Assembly (NCBI GenBank): GCA_025266875.1
Contig: JALLLT010000004.1
Location: 682,001-746,000 of the forward strand
DNA: 64,000 nt
Direction of reading: 5' to 3'
Origin: Fennellomyces sp. T-0311
Taxonomy: Eukaryota > Mucoromycota > Mucoromycetes > Mucorales > Lichtheimiaceae
A program made the position numbers and the translations under genes. The notes under the pieces were generated by a model. The model was not told the DNA's origin. It ran no database searches and saw only the letters and a program-made list of their open reading frames with translations. Below are positions 1 to 11,463 of this stretch, one piece after another. The number at the start of each line of letters is the position of its first letter. Positions within the stretch are counted from its first letter, which is position 1.

Positions 1-140
1 GAATATTTCTTGAATATTTTCTGAAAGAATGATTATTATCTGAATATATTTTGAATTATTGAGTTCTTTTTGAAAACTTGAATTATTTTTTGAGTTAATT
101 TTAAAATTTTGATTTGTTTTTGAATTTATTTTTCCTGAGG
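1..140. repeat. AT-rich low-complexity tract
   Basis: Short imperfect iterations of TGAAT/TTTTGAA-type words make this stretch strongly AT-rich. There is no coding potential. It ends abruptly near 140, where composition returns to normal. It may be the edge of a longer AT-rich block outside the window. Confidence 0.6.
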
Positions 141-2321
141 TGACGTACGGTATTATTTGATTGGCGGGTCGGATAAAGTGAAAACTGGATTTCAGTCATC
201 AGCTCAGTTTCTGTAAGTATCAATGCCGACGTGTATTCGCTATAGTCTTCGAATCCGCTACATTTGATCCGCAAACCATCCGAACCATGCCATGGCCGCC
301 TCTTTTATCGTTTTGAATGTTTGGTACGTATTTCACGAACCAAAAAAAAGCGCAGCGATAAATAGTCAAAAGATCGACCAAAGCTTACCTTGTGGCAACA
401 TTAATATCCTTTAAAAATCCGAGTACAATGGTTGTGGCAAGATATATAAACATAAAATGGATCCATTTGATAGAACAACAGAATCTCTCCCCCATACAAA
501 TATGCATGTGTCTTCACAGTCATCTAGGAATTTGAAAGGTATCAGTTTTTCGATTCCCTACCGCTTCTTAATGAGGTAAGTACAGTGAATAGCTGCTGTT
601 GTTGGCCTCGTATTTTCCTACATGATTCCTTCTCATTGCCTTGGCTTAAGATCTATCGGAAAGGGAGTCACGCCGTGAAACGTCTTTTTGGCCGATGTCA
701 ATATTATAATACTCGAAGGCTTCAGTGCGTCGGATTGCAATCCCAGCATTTCTGAGTTGAATAATGCTTTACAATTGTACAAAGCAGAAAAACATAGTAA
801 TGTATCGCTACTGCAGACTGTCTCCATCGGCGTAAAGCAAACATGCCTTAGTATCGATTATGTCATGGTCCGTAGAAATGGACATACATGATGAAAAAGC
901 TATTATGTTTGTAGAGCCGGCATTGATTCTAAGAAGCTGGAGGTATCTTCTCGCTTGCATCAACTTGGGATAGTGCAAATTTGTATACTGTTTTTCTTTA
1001 CCATCTGCTTCTCTAGAAGAAACTTTGTTGTTATGACGTGGCGATCACTTTGGAATGTTGAAGTCTCGATAAGGCCAAAATCAGCGGTAAAAGTACCAGA
1101 ACGATATCCGTTTTGTTCAAGAATAGCCACTGTACGTTGTGTTAAATACGTCATTGAAAATGTCAGCCAAATACTCCTTTAGAGGGAGCTGCCGCATACC
1201 GTTCATCACGACGTCTGTATTATAATAAAACCAAAAAGTACCACAATGTTCGCGTTTATCAGCTTTGCAAGCATGTATTACCAAATATGTTACAAAGATC
1301 AAAATCCTTTGGTTTCACCGGATAGCTGTAGAGAAGGTTTTTCTTGTACAATGTAAGCTTAGTAGCAACAGATATTGAAATTTGATATACTTGCTAACTT
1401 TGGATATGATCTCGTCATATAGTTTACTTGATTTGTACCGGCTACCGCTACCGCTGATAGAATATCAATGCATTTTATTTCAGACACATAATCGTTTGGT
1501 TTCACAGACTGATGCAACCAATTCACATTACTTGCGACAAATCCATGTATCTACTGTTCGAGTGTTTGGGTCATCGTTCAGTAAGCGTTATACCATAAGT
1601 ATGGTCAATACTTATTTACACAATACTTAGCTGGCTCTCCAGTTGACTATTAGGACGTCCCGACCTGAGGTTGACTACCTTCCACGACTGCTCTGGTATA
1701 GAGCAGCCTTACCGTCTGGCGATTTTACATGCTGGGCACACATTTTTGACGGTCAATTATTAGTGATCGAATGTGTAGCCTCCACATTTATCACCGACTC
1801 TCTCCACTATTTAACTTTAATTAGACTACTATGTATGTTATAAAAGAACTACGACACTGCTCAGCATGCGAGTCGATTTGGAGTAGGTATCCAGATCGTA
1901 AGTATGCAGATGTAAATCAGCCCTCAATAAAAAGCCACTCGGTTAAAATTATGCAGCAAGCTGTGTAACACTCACTGGCAGAATCAAAATTGACTCTAGA
2001 TGAGATCTAAGGAATTGGTACGTATGAAAATAATGAGTTTATCATATAACAGAGGAGTTCAGTGAATCTAATATGTACATTGATATATTTGTATGTGTAT
2101 GACTCGTGTAACCAATGTACTTACTCGATTCTTCCGACGTACTTATAAACTGGACTAATACTAAGGAACAAAGAGTGATAACATATCAAAGAATTTGCAT
2201 GTGGATCTAAGTGCGTGTTATTTATTAATGATGAAATTACACGTAACTACAAGTACGGTATTGTGTAGAATGGTAACATGTTAAGTATAGGAAACAAAAT
2301 ACAGTATATGGTTTTAAAAAA
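141..2321. other. Intergenic, no intact gene
   Basis: No ORF here has recognisable family similarity or a convincing exon structure. The only coding-like signal is the minus-strand remnant at 633-1302, listed separately. The rest is AT-rich and full of stops in all frames. The right end holds the 3' flank of the MFS gene. Confidence 0.6.
633..1302 (-). pseudogene. Possible decayed coding remnant, family unknown
   Basis: On the minus strand three short open stretches follow one another: 1302-1117, 1154-960 and 827-633. At about 1140-1155 two of them overlap in different frames, so ...EYLADIFNDV... could continue into ...QRTVAILEQNGYRSG... by a single frameshift. The composition looks protein-like rather than random AT-rich translation. 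A stop near 958 and another near 830 break the reading, and no start or splice sites restore it. I do not recognise the family. It may be a transposon or host gene relic, or chance. Confidence 0.25.
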
Positions 2322-3997
2322 TTACGTCTTGCGTTCTGCTTCTTGCTCTACACCAAAGTGACGACGAATCGGATGACCATAGACCTTGTTGATGAATAGA
2401 AAGCCAGCTCCAAGCCAGCAAAGTGCAGCAAGGAAGACGGTAAGATAACCAGGACCTACTTTTTCCATCATGGGTGTAGATCCTAATGTCAAGGCACAAG
2501 CCATAACCATGCGCACGAGATTTCCTGCTGCTGTTGCTGATGCACCTTGACCAGGTGCGGCATCCAAAAGATAGGCACTAGTCGATGTCATGACTTGGTT
2601 CATGCCAAACGCTAGAATGCCAAAGCTGACAATACCGACCCAATAGGACATGCGTTTTTCCACACTCCATCCAAAAAGAAGCAGACCAAGTGGCAAGAAA
2701 ACCAAAATAGCTGGCCAAAGATTGATGGTAAGGCGATCTTCAACTTTGTGACGTCCACCACGCTTGGCGCGTGCACGTAAAAGCAACCGATCTGATATTT
2801 TGCTGTTAAGGACTGCAGCAAGAACGTTTCCAACACCGGAACCTATAAAGCAGAGGCCTTTATGTAAAACAAGTTAGTGTTTTCTGAAAAAGTAATCGTG
2901 TGATTAATGAGTACCAATTTGCCAGGATTTGAAGCCATAGGTCATTCCGAACAGGGTTGGCATGACGCTTGCAATTGAAAACATGGAGCCAAAAGCAATA
3001 CCGCCTACTATAGATGAAAGTAAAATATGAGGGTATCGGAGAAGGAAGAAAGGCTGAATTGGATTAAGCTTCTTTTTTGGCTCGGGTGCGGATTCTGGTA
3101 GCTCTGATGATTTTTCACCAATGTTGCCGGCTCCGTGGATTGAAATCGTTTCAGAGCTTATGCTATGGTCGTCAACCTTCGAGGGTGTTGTAGTTGGTAA
3201 TGCACCCGTTTCCCATCGTTTATCATCGCGGTACGTTTCAGGCATAAAAAAGAACGTTGTAATGACCACCACTGCACCAAAAGCAACGCAGAACCAGAAT
3301 GTGGCGCGCCATGTCAGATCACTCATGATCAGGAAACCACCAATTATAGGACCTGAAAAAATGCTGCATAAGTACCGAAAACATACATAATTCGTATAAT
3401 GACGAAGGGTAAACTTACCAATGATGGGACCGACAATCAACCCAAGGAAGAACTTACCATAAGCACTACCTCGTTTCTCAACAGGGTACATATCAGCAAT
3501 AACACCACCGCCAATGGACTGACCAGCAGAGGCACCGATGGCTTGAACACATCGAAGGACAACCATACCCCAGATATTATCGATGACTGCACTGCCGATG
3601 GACGAAACCACGTAGACGATCATCGTAACGATCAGCCAGAACCGGCGTATTTGATAAAAATCAGAAAATGATGCCCAGAACACGGGTGCGATACCCATAA
3701 ACAGAACGAAAAGAGCTGCCGTCAATGTCGTTGCGATGGAAGGAGCGTGGAGTTCTTCATTGATGTTTGGAATGCCTAATATCATATTTTATCAATATTC
3801 GATATATAAGCTATATTCACTTTCATACCTGGGAAATAAATCGTGCTCGTAAAACCTGGGGTTGCAGCAGACATGGCCACGATAATAATGATAAAGTTTT
3901 TTAGAGACGGGCGAAACGTTCGAGGATCTTCATTGACTGGAGGCTTGATCAGCAGCCGTGATTTGAGCAACCGTATAAATCTATTTTCTCCTGTCAT
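2322..3997 (-). CDS. MFS transporter, drug:H+ antiporter (DHA1) type
   Basis: A multi-exon membrane transporter. Exon 1 starts at 3997 with a cytosolic N-terminus and TM1; it splices at ...TIYFPG onto ...IPNINEEL. The next segment carries the signature between TM4 and TM5, with the 'MYPVEKRGSAYG' loop and the glycine-rich GPIIGG motif, which sits on an intron (about 3409-3360). A long acidic and Ser-rich central cytosolic loop (about 3060-3260) separates the two halves, as is usual in MFS. The last exon (2830-2322) encodes the C-terminal helices and the 'LDAAPGQGASATAAGN' motif typical of DHA1 multidrug or polyamine exporters such as Qdr/Tpo. It should export small molecules across the plasma membrane by proton antiport; the substrate cannot be told. 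There is no close neighbour on either side. Confidence 0.85.
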
Positions 3998-5729
3998 GGT
4001 AATATTGTGCCTAATATTTGTGATCTGTGAAAAAGCGTGCTCTTTTATACGTAATTTGAATCAACGCGGTGAATCGGGTGAAGAACAAAACCAAAAACAA
4101 TACTTTTGTGTAAGCTACACATGATCCCCAACTAGGAAGTTTCACATATAGAAAAGGATAAAACCTACATAGTAATACTGTTAGTAATTGCTGAAATCTG
4201 CTTCAGCTTTGTATTATCTAGTGCTTCTAGGCACTAGATGACATCGTAATATTGGCAGATCAAAAATTGCAGCGTAGTTTTGCATTTGACACATATCGGA
4301 GCAGATGTTTACCCAGGATCCGAGTATCATCCCACCCAACATGTCTGTCCCGAATGACCGCGCTTGATTCTATACCCTTTGTGGATCCTTTTCTCCATAT
4401 CATGTATATAAGCGTTGCACTTCAAGGTAGAATTCAATATTCTATCCTATAGGTCAAACTCCCAATTTTTACTTTTTTAATCCAAATTTTATTGGGTTAA
4501 AGCAATTTTTACCCTGACCGCGGCACTGATATTACCCGTTCTCCGAACCAACCAGGAACGCGACTTGTAAATGTTCCACAATTTTGGGAACTTGTATTGC
4601 CAGTCCGTGGATCAGATCAGGTCGTAAGAAATCATTACATAATTTTGACCGGTTCATTGTTCAACAGAACTGACAGCGGAATGGTCCCGGTTACATATAA
4701 GTTAAGTAATTACTCTCTTTAATAGTAACTTCGTATTATCTGATGTGCTATTATAATAGAAGTTTATACCCATAAGTGTTGACTGCGGAACAAGGCGCTG
4801 CGGATAATGCCTTTCGTGGCAATCGATAGATCTCATTTTTGGAAGGCATCATTTATCTGATCGCTATAAAAGTCTCGTGTTCCTTCCGAATTCTCGAAAA
4901 CAGGTTTAGCACGATTGGCGGGTACGTGGTATAGCAAACCTTCCTACTTCAAGAAAGTTTCGTTCTGTCTCAGGAATATTCTATATGGTAACGTTATAAA
5001 ACGAACCGTAACCCATGCATGTAATGAGTAAAGTAATAATTACGGATAAACCGGATTGCAGTGGTTTTATATGTACATCATTATTATGGGTTGATCTAAC
5101 TTTCGGCAATGCCGAAACTCTGTATTATATTGTAGTTGGGCATATAATATACTTGCTTCTTGCATTATAAAAGCTATTGTATGTATATTGGATAATTGAC
5201 TGCTATGTTAACGCTTACAAGATATACAATGCCCCTTATCTTACCAGAAATCGCATATTGTACTCTACGTCATCAACGAAGTAGTGAGACAGTTCAACCC
5301 GCTTGCTGCAGAACTAACGTCGTTACCGATGATCGAACCAGGCAGCTTTTGAGAAAGCAGATGACAGGGTACAGAACAGTTGGACGACTACAGTGCTAAG
5401 ATCCAATTGAAATCTATAAAACCCAGGAAAAAGAATAAGCTATAGCCTCAAAAAAACTTCTATATTCCTTGACTTTAATCCGTGTGTTTGACGAGTATAA
5501 AAGTGAAGGAACTAGCGCAGCCTTAAATGTTTTGGAAAAATCTCACGAGCTGAAGCCGCTAGTAAAGGCAGAGGTCTTAGAGAGTCTGCAGAGTTGCGAA
5601 ACCCATTGTGTCGTGTTCGTGCGGACAGACTAGGTCAATAAGGATAAAGAGATCACGCCAACAGGAAGCGACTATCAGAGCGCCTTTTGTGACAAACAAA
5701 AGTACATATTATTGGTGGTCTATATAAAG

Positions 5730-5885
5730 TTTAAGAGATCAAATTATAACTACATTTCGATTGCAAGTTATACATTGATCGTTGTCTTTTGTACGCGATC
5801 GAGACACCTGTTGCGATCAAGATCCCAAGGTCTGAAACCCAATAATCAAACAGTAATGTGGTTTCAATCGTAAGAATGCTAAATG
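5730..5885 (+). repeat. Segment duplicated at about 22135-22280
   Basis: The two stretches share clear same-orientation similarity, with blocks such as GATCG..GTGTCTTTTG..C.CGATCG.GACAC and ATCAAGATCCC/ATTGAGATCCC in the same order. Neither copy has an evident ORF. The offset between copies is about 16.4 kb, nearly that of the downstream membrane-protein gene and its pseudogene, so this is probably the upstream end of one duplicated segment. Confidence 0.6.
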
Positions 5886-6253
5886 AAGCTTTTACATGAT
5901 CCTGGCAACCAGATCAGTCATCGCAATAGTTTCCACGAACACTCCTCTGCTTTCTGCTTACTTCAGGGCGCACAGACCGCTTATGCAGTAACACGAGTGG
6001 ACTTGCCCATTGCAGAAATGAGAAACACAAGCACCATTCAAAGTGCTTTTCTTCCATACTAGCATACCAAAGCGCAGCGTATTGCTTTCGTCCTTGCTCT
6101 CCTTGCCTTGGGACCCACTTTAGCTATGTTTTCTGCTGCTCCATAATCTGGCGATCAAGGACTCTGAGCCAATCACAGCCCTCTTCCCCGTAGCAACTAT
6201 AAAATAACTCGCGTCGGAACTATGTAACATGCAACTCTCTTTTACCCAAGCTT

Positions 6254-6662
6254 GTCACAACGCGAGGTATGTGCAAAGAACCTGTTCTCCTTTCAACTGC
6301 TGCCCCCCATTTTGTAGTCATGCTCCCAGGACCGTCGCTTGTGGTGCAGGTACGTCGTTTAAGGCAGTGCAGTACATTGCAGCCCGAGTGACATTGGTGG
6401 ATATGTTGCGAAAGCTTCTTTGCACAATTAGCTAGAAATCGCGGTACACTTTCTACTAACATATAGTTTATGAAGGTGGACTTTTGGAATACAACGCGAG
6501 GTAAGTGCAAAAGGCCTGTTCCCTCTTCACTACTGCATCCCCCTTCTGTAATGACTCACTCGCCCTCCATTGTGATCGTTCGCAGTGCAACTCAAAGTGG
6601 TAAATGCGAGCAACCCTGCTTCTGTTCATTGCTAACTCTTCTTACTGCTGTGATTCGCCGTG
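6254..6662 (+). repeat. Diverged tandem units
   Basis: Units starting at about 6254 and 6491 share ACAACGCGAGGTA-GTGCAAA followed by a pyrimidine-rich block ending in TTCTGTAATGA/TTTTGTAGTCATG. A weaker third copy begins near 6599. Each shared unit starts with a GCGAG/GTAAGT-like junction resembling a splice donor, so these may be relics of a duplicated exon-intron boundary. No protein can be assigned. Confidence 0.4.
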
Positions 6663-6960
6663 GTAACAATGGGGTGGCGGGGGAGGGGGTGGAGAGTGGG
6701 ATACCGTCTTGTGTGGTAGGGACACCATCTAATGGTGCAGGCCTTTAACTCCTCTGTCAAATGATGGGGTGACCGTCTGAGGAGTGGTGTAGGCAGCCAC
6801 TTCAAGCCTTTCTTCGGAAGGGCACGGTTGGGGATCGAAGTCCGCAGTACTGCCTCCATGCGGTGGTCCCCGGGAAACTGGATGATGGTGATCCGGGCTA
6901 GAAGTACTACGCCTCTGATATTTAATAAATTTTATCTTTTGGCACTGTAACACATTGGTT
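6655..6960 (+). other. GC-rich patch, possible transposable element tail
   Basis: The base composition differs sharply from the flanks. A G-rich block (about 6660-6700) is followed by sequence rich in CCGGG/GGTGATCCGGG words, ending at about 6910-6950 in a TTTAATAAATTTTATC tail before AT-rich DNA resumes. Such a 3' end would suit a non-LTR element remnant, but no reverse-transcriptase frame is seen. The assignment is speculative. Confidence 0.25.
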
Positions 6961-7369
6961 GCTTGTTAACGAGGTGGATTGACTAACTCAGTCATGGATT
7001 GATCCGACGCTTGAAAGGTGTACGAACTGTTCGCGTCCCACTTTCCCTTAACCTCTTGTAAATCCATTGAACGCAAGAGTACATTGCTTCATTAATTGTG
7101 GCGCCTATTGCGACTCAACGATTCTTTTGGTGACGGATCGCTTTTCCAGCTGATCTTCTCAATCAAGTCGTGTTGTGTACTCCATTTAGTTCTGAACACA
7201 GCAATTGTTTGCTCACAAGTACTGATGGAAAAGGGTACCAAAGTGAATTATCTTTGTCCCTTCAGAGGGCATTCCATCAACTCTACGAAAATGGCTGTAG
7301 TGGAGTTGATCAAAAAGCGCAGGCATGTTGGACTACCTGTTGCACAAAAGGAGTCATTAACATAAACCT

Positions 7370-8200
7370 TGCTCCGCATCACATTCACTAGCTTTCACTC
7401 TTTCTTTCCGTCCTTTTACATTAGATATATTACGCTGCCCATTCTATGTTGCATTTCCAATATTTCGATTACTGGTGAATCTTACGTTGCTAATCAAGTT
7501 CAAATTAGACCTTCGACTAACTATCATGGGCATGTGGATTATAGTAGCGCTGCAGACTTTCTCCTTAGATGCTATCTTTATATCAATAATGACTACGAGA
7601 AAGCTATCCTTCGACGAACGACCAACAGATACGATAGGCTTGCTGGTGGACGAGAGCCTGATCATTCAAAAGTGGATTGTGATAGCAATGACCTGGTTTA
7701 CCCTCGACCATACCATCCACCTCTCCCAAGTAACCAAGCGCGCATACAATTACTGCAGTCCCTTCTTTGTATTTAGCTTGGCCATGCTTACTGTAATCAT
7801 ATACAGGGACGAAAAAGTGCAACCTATCGACTTAATTGACGATGATACTCTGGGGTTGTAGGTGTGAATTGGTGCGACAATCGGGTTTCTCGTTATGGTG
7901 TGGAAATCAGAAACAGGAGAGCAGCCATCGTCCCTTATATTCGGACGCATCTTCACATAACTACCACTCAGCTCATCATTCAAGGCTCTTGTTATGTCGT
8001 CTTTCACCAAGCATTCATTTTTCACAGCACCTATCACACAAAAGTCCAGTATATTGTCCTTTACGGTATCGTTCAGGTTGAAACCATCAGCGCTGCGCGA
8101 GCGATTGTCGATACATGCCATATGAAGTTTATGTGGCCCGATATTAAAGAAGGGGGAATTCAAAGCTCTGCATAAACGCTGTAAGGAAGCTGATGAATGG
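7370..8200 (+). pseudogene. Pseudogene copy of the orphan multi-pass membrane protein at 23.9 kb
   Basis: The translation tracks the intact gene at 23901-24659 along nearly its whole length: shared 'RAYNYC.P..VFSL' and 'EKVQP.D..DDDTL' blocks, then the last helices in a shifted frame. Disabling changes are visible. The aligned start codon is ATA instead of ATG (near 7425). TAG and TGA stand in place of Cys codons at about 7858-7866. A TAA follows 'IFT' near 7957, and a frameshift lies near 8040. Similarity extends upstream to about 7310 and downstream to the AATAAAACCTGAA stretch (about 8250), so the copy includes promoter and 3' end. Two pieces remain open over 60-130 codons, but no full product is possible. 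Confidence 0.8.
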
Positions 8201-8510
8201 GGAAGTTGTTAGATGCCTACCTAACGTCGTTTATAACGCTGCTAATATAATAAAACCTGAACTTTTCAACATTATGTCTTGATGCGCGTACTCTTAATAC
8301 GCTAGGTATAAACTCGTCGATATGTAGAGATATGCATTTTTTTTGTTTTGATCAAAGACATGTCATCCTACTACCATTTGTCGTAGAAAGACAACCTGCG
8401 CACAAAGTTTCCAGCAGATTATAGTATCTTTATACTTGCTTATAGAAACGGTAGCAAGCAAAAGTAGGTGACTAGTTAGGTAGAGAACGGAGCGTACTAC
8501 CGTGGATACT
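8201..8510. other. Intergenic, no feature seen
   Basis: AT-rich spacer of about 310 bp holding the 3' flank of the pseudogene (AATAAAACCTGAA near 8250) and the 3' flank of the hydrolase gene on the other strand. Confidence 0.5.
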
Positions 8511-9479
8511 TTATTTGTTCTTTAGCAAATACTGAATGAACTCAAGCACAAATGCGTTCAGTTGATCCTGCCCTTGCTGCGTTGTTACCGTATGACCCCC
8601 GCTGTCAAGGAGCCCGACCTGCTTTATGGCAGGACAGATGCCCTGCAAGCGTTTCAGGAAATCCAACGGGGGAACCTTGCTGGCATAGTACTCATCATCC
8701 GCAGAGTGGACCATAGCCATAGGTCGTTCAATACCAGTATACAATCTTTGGAGTGTTTCATCGGGCAGATCAGTGGAAAACACATCGTCGTCCCCACTAT
8801 ATTTCCAAACGTGAGCCACCACAGGTTAAACTCGGATCAAGATGCCCAGCCCACTTACCCGAATGCGTATAGCGAGAAGTATCTGTCAGCTGTTGTGGGA
8901 ACCTCACCAAAGCTCGCTTTACGTGGCATAATTTCTTGACCGTTTCCTTCATCAATCATTGCTTTGGCCTGTTGAGCATAATCTTCCAAGTTCGGTATTA
9001 CAGAAGCCATGTACTCGCGATCAGATCCTGGCCCTTGCAGAATATATCCTAGAACCTGATTGCTAGTCTTTCCGTACTTGTTATGCCAGTAACAATCCTG
9101 TGAACCTAGTTTATCTATTAGATATCCCATGTATGCGATGAGCAGTAGGGTACTTACCTGTTGAATGGCCAAGGAAGACGATATTTTGCTTGTGGCGTTC
9201 AGTTGTCAAATAGTTGACGAGGTAATCTAGTTCTGTCGCGTCTGACTGAAGGTTGACAATACCAAAGCCAGTATAGCTCGACGACAGTTGGACTTGAATC
9301 ATGGACCAGCCGATGCTGATCAAAGATGTAAGCAAGAGTGGAATGAATGGCAAAGCATTGTAGCCGTCGCCAAGACCACCAATGACGACAAGCACGTTGG
9401 CCGCGTTGGCAGGACCCGTTTCGAAGGCGGTCAAGTGGTTGTCTGCGTGGTAAGTGAAAAGGGTGCCGTTGAACTCCAT
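8511..9479 (-). CDS. Alpha/beta hydrolase, DUF1749 (UPF0613) type
   Basis: Three exons. Exon 1 (9479 to about 9155) encodes the first beta strands, an oxyanion-type 'VVIGGLGDG' loop and the nucleophile elbow GHSTG, where a phase-1 intron with GTAAGT falls. Exon 2 (about 9108-8855) continues with the 'SQDCYWHN' segment usual after this elbow in DUF1749 proteins. Exon 3 (about 8825-8511) has the acid 'HSADDEY' and the histidine 'DSGGHTV'. Ser, Asp and His of the triad are therefore all present and the length, about 300 residues, is normal. The ATG at 9479 is chosen because the typical N-terminus follows directly. Family members are cytosolic hydrolases of unknown substrate. It is transcribed divergently from the small coiled-coil gene 212 bp away. 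Confidence 0.85.
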
Positions 9480-9691
9480 AATTCTTCTTCGGTTGGTTCA
9501 AGGCATTATTTATAGCCAAAAGAAAGTTTGGGGCGTCAACACAAACATTCGCGTTGCTTCCTCATGCACAGTGGCAATAGGATGTTATGCACTGATTGGT
9601 TAATTCCAGAAATTGTTATGTGCTGTGCTGTGTCCCCTTGCATATCTTAGCCCTACTCTTTTTTATCTCTCAGCTTCGTTTTCTTTTTACA

Positions 9692-10165
9692 ATGACCGAT
9701 CCGAATGAATCTACAGTTGATCCTGTTCATTTGGCAGACTTGCGTGCCCGATTAGAGCAATATCGTCAACGGCATTCGGCAGTGGTAAAGGAAAAGAAGA
9801 AAAAGTGGCGTCCATCAAAACTTTAAACAATATTCCACGCAGCTAAAGAAGGAGCTCGAGCAGGAGCGGATAGAGCATGCAGAGGCGGAAACACGGAAAC
9901 GGTTGCAAGCGCTATTGGAAGCTGAGCAGGTACACATTTTCGACAGGCCATTAAGGGGATATTACTCACTATTTTAAGTAGCAACAGCCGAGCACAGCAG
10001 GTACTACTGACGCACTTACACCATACATGAACATGCCCTTCTTATACGCCATCAGCACCAGCTCCTAGTGACGCCACCCCATCCCAGTTCCTATCCAACG
10101 CATTTGCCATGGTTTCCGAAAAAGACGCCATCAAGTGGCTCAAGTCCAACCCATCTGCGAATTAA
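9692..10165 (+). CDS. Small coiled-coil protein, 102 residues
   Basis: Four exons (9692-9784, 9843-9929, 9982-10000, 10056-10165) join with matching phases into 102 codons. All introns are GT-AG and 52-58 nt. Residues about 11-62 are a continuous charged helix (Arg/Glu/Leu-rich, 'DLRARLEQYRQRH' then 'KKELEQERIEHAEAETRKR') predicted as a coiled coil. A short Pro/Ala linker follows, then a C-terminal segment 'FLSNAFAMVSEKDAIKWLK'. There is no signal peptide or membrane segment. The family is not recognised. The reading through four phase-consistent exons is good evidence of a real gene. Its 3' end faces CRIPT 32 bp away, and its promoter is shared with the hydrolase. Confidence 0.7.
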
Positions 10166-10197
10166 ATATGCTTCTTTATGATATGAGGTATATACAC

Positions 10198-10660
10198 TAC
10201 TTTGATGACTGCTTGTAACTGGTTGTGTCAAGGATCTGCTTTCCACACATGGCACAGATGCCACGCTTGTAAGCGCATTCTATATAAAAACAGCTGTCAG
10301 AGAAAATGGTGCTGCGACTGATCAAACAGTAACATACGTTGACAATAATGGGCTTGCTGTTGATTGACTTTGGTTTTACAGATGCGGCATTTGCTTTCGT
10401 ACGGATTGAATCTACACGTCAATCGGCTTAGCGTATACTGCAAATTCGCACTGTGAACAATTTACCTTATCTTGGCTGATTTGGACAAGAGTTTGTTCTG
10501 GTTTATTTTACGATCGCCCTTTCCAGCTAACGAACAATGAGTGATCCAACTTGCAAAAGGAATCGCATGGAAACATACCGACTGAATTCTTGGATCCGTC
10601 TTTCCATTTATCGGGAGCTGCTACAGCTGTCAATTTCTTTTCGCATTTTTTGCACACCAT
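10198..10660 (-). CDS. CRIPT: CRIPT-like cysteine-rich protein
   Basis: Four exons on the minus strand encode about 102 residues, the length of human CRIPT. The start 'MVCKKCEKKL' and 'PDKWKDG' match the family N-terminus. The middle has 'NQNKLLSKSAKIRFNPY', and the C-terminal half has paired CxxC motifs ('CRICK', 'HYCQQCAYKRGICAMCGK') that bind zinc. Exon phases agree (G|CT, AG|A, C|AA). CRIPT is linked to spliceosomal factors across eukaryotes, and in animals its C-terminus binds PDZ domains. Here the C-terminus reads ...QSSK instead of the animal ...TSV, so PDZ binding is not expected. It ends 32 bp from the convergent coiled-coil gene and starts 58 bp downstream of the secreted-protein gene on the same strand. 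Confidence 0.9.
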
Positions 10661-10718
10661 GGCACTGAAACAAGTCGAAAAGGAAAGAAATAAGGCTCAG
10701 CTGTATTTAGTTGCATTA

Positions 10719-11370
10719 TTACTGGATAGAAATGATTAATATTAAAGCATGAGCTAAGAGTATTGATCCAAGTGGAATCCATGTCGTTGAAGCCAAAGAA
10801 AGCGTCTTTTGCTCTACCACCTGGGAATTCTTTGCGTGTGTCGAACCAAACACAGCTTCATCTACATGTATCGGCTCCGGTAGTGCTGCGGCGTGGAAGA
10901 TGCTTTCGTCTCCCTCGTCTTCATCGTTGTTGCCTTCCTCCTGATCTTCATCGCCATTTAACTTTTGCTGTTTAACGTTCTCATCGTTAAACGCTTCGCC
11001 TTCTGCACCTGGCTGATTACATAAAGTAGCTATCTGTGCCATCTTTTTCTCCTCCATTTCTAACAACTGTCTAAGAAACTGGAGCCGAAAGTGTCGGATG
11101 TCACCAGCAAACTTACCAAACATCTTATCGTCCGGAGGACATTCAGAGTAGCAGGAGAGTACTTGCTTTTCAGCCGAACAGGCACACGATGCCGATAAGT
11201 CCTGTTGCTTGGTACAAGCGTCCACTGCAGCTTGGGCAGTCTTCATACACATTTGATATCTATTGCCCCATTAGATCAGAAGAAAAGCAAAACGCATATC
11301 AATCGTACATTGGATTGCATGCATGGACAATCACGGCTGCAGTAAGGATGAGAAAGATCAATTGCTTCAT
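10719..11370 (-). CDS. Secreted Cys-rich, probably GPI-anchored protein
   Basis: Two exons, joined phase 2 (AT|A) across a ~47-nt intron. Exon 1 supplies a signal peptide, 'MKQLIFLILTAAVIVHAC'. The mature N-terminal half has regularly spaced cysteines ('CMKTAQAAVDAC', 'SCACSAEKQVLSCYSEC'), then a charged helix. A long acidic low-complexity stretch follows, and the C-terminus ends in a hydrophobic helix ('IPLGSILLAHALILIISI') with no following charge, which fits a GPI attachment signal. Total about 200 residues. I do not recognise a named family; it resembles small fungal cell-surface proteins. It lies in tandem between CRIPT and the P5B ATPase, with short spacers. Confidence 0.7.
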
Positions 11371-11463
11371 TATTAAGAAAAGAGATAAAGAAAATAATTA
11401 TCGGCAAAATCGTATTACATATTAAGAAAAGAGAGTTGGAATGTACCGGAAATATTACACTTT

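Larger units (their letters stand above)
3998..7309. other. Gene-poor interval
   Basis: There is no supportable gene over about 3.3 kb. Contents: AT-rich sequence to about 5.7 kb; a short open stretch around 5510-5740 of uncertain meaning; a 150-bp segment (about 5730-5885) similar to 22135-22280; and a GC-richer patch (6200-6960) with diverged tandem units, listed separately. Small ORFs here lack family similarity. Confidence 0.55.

Noticed and set aside
5510..5740. Open stretch with 'LKPLVKAEVLES'-like composition
   Set aside because: Interrupted by a stop near 5629, with no start, splice structure or recognised family; too weak to annotate.
8562..8939. 125-codon plus-strand ORF
   Set aside because: Antisense to the alpha/beta hydrolase catalytic exons.
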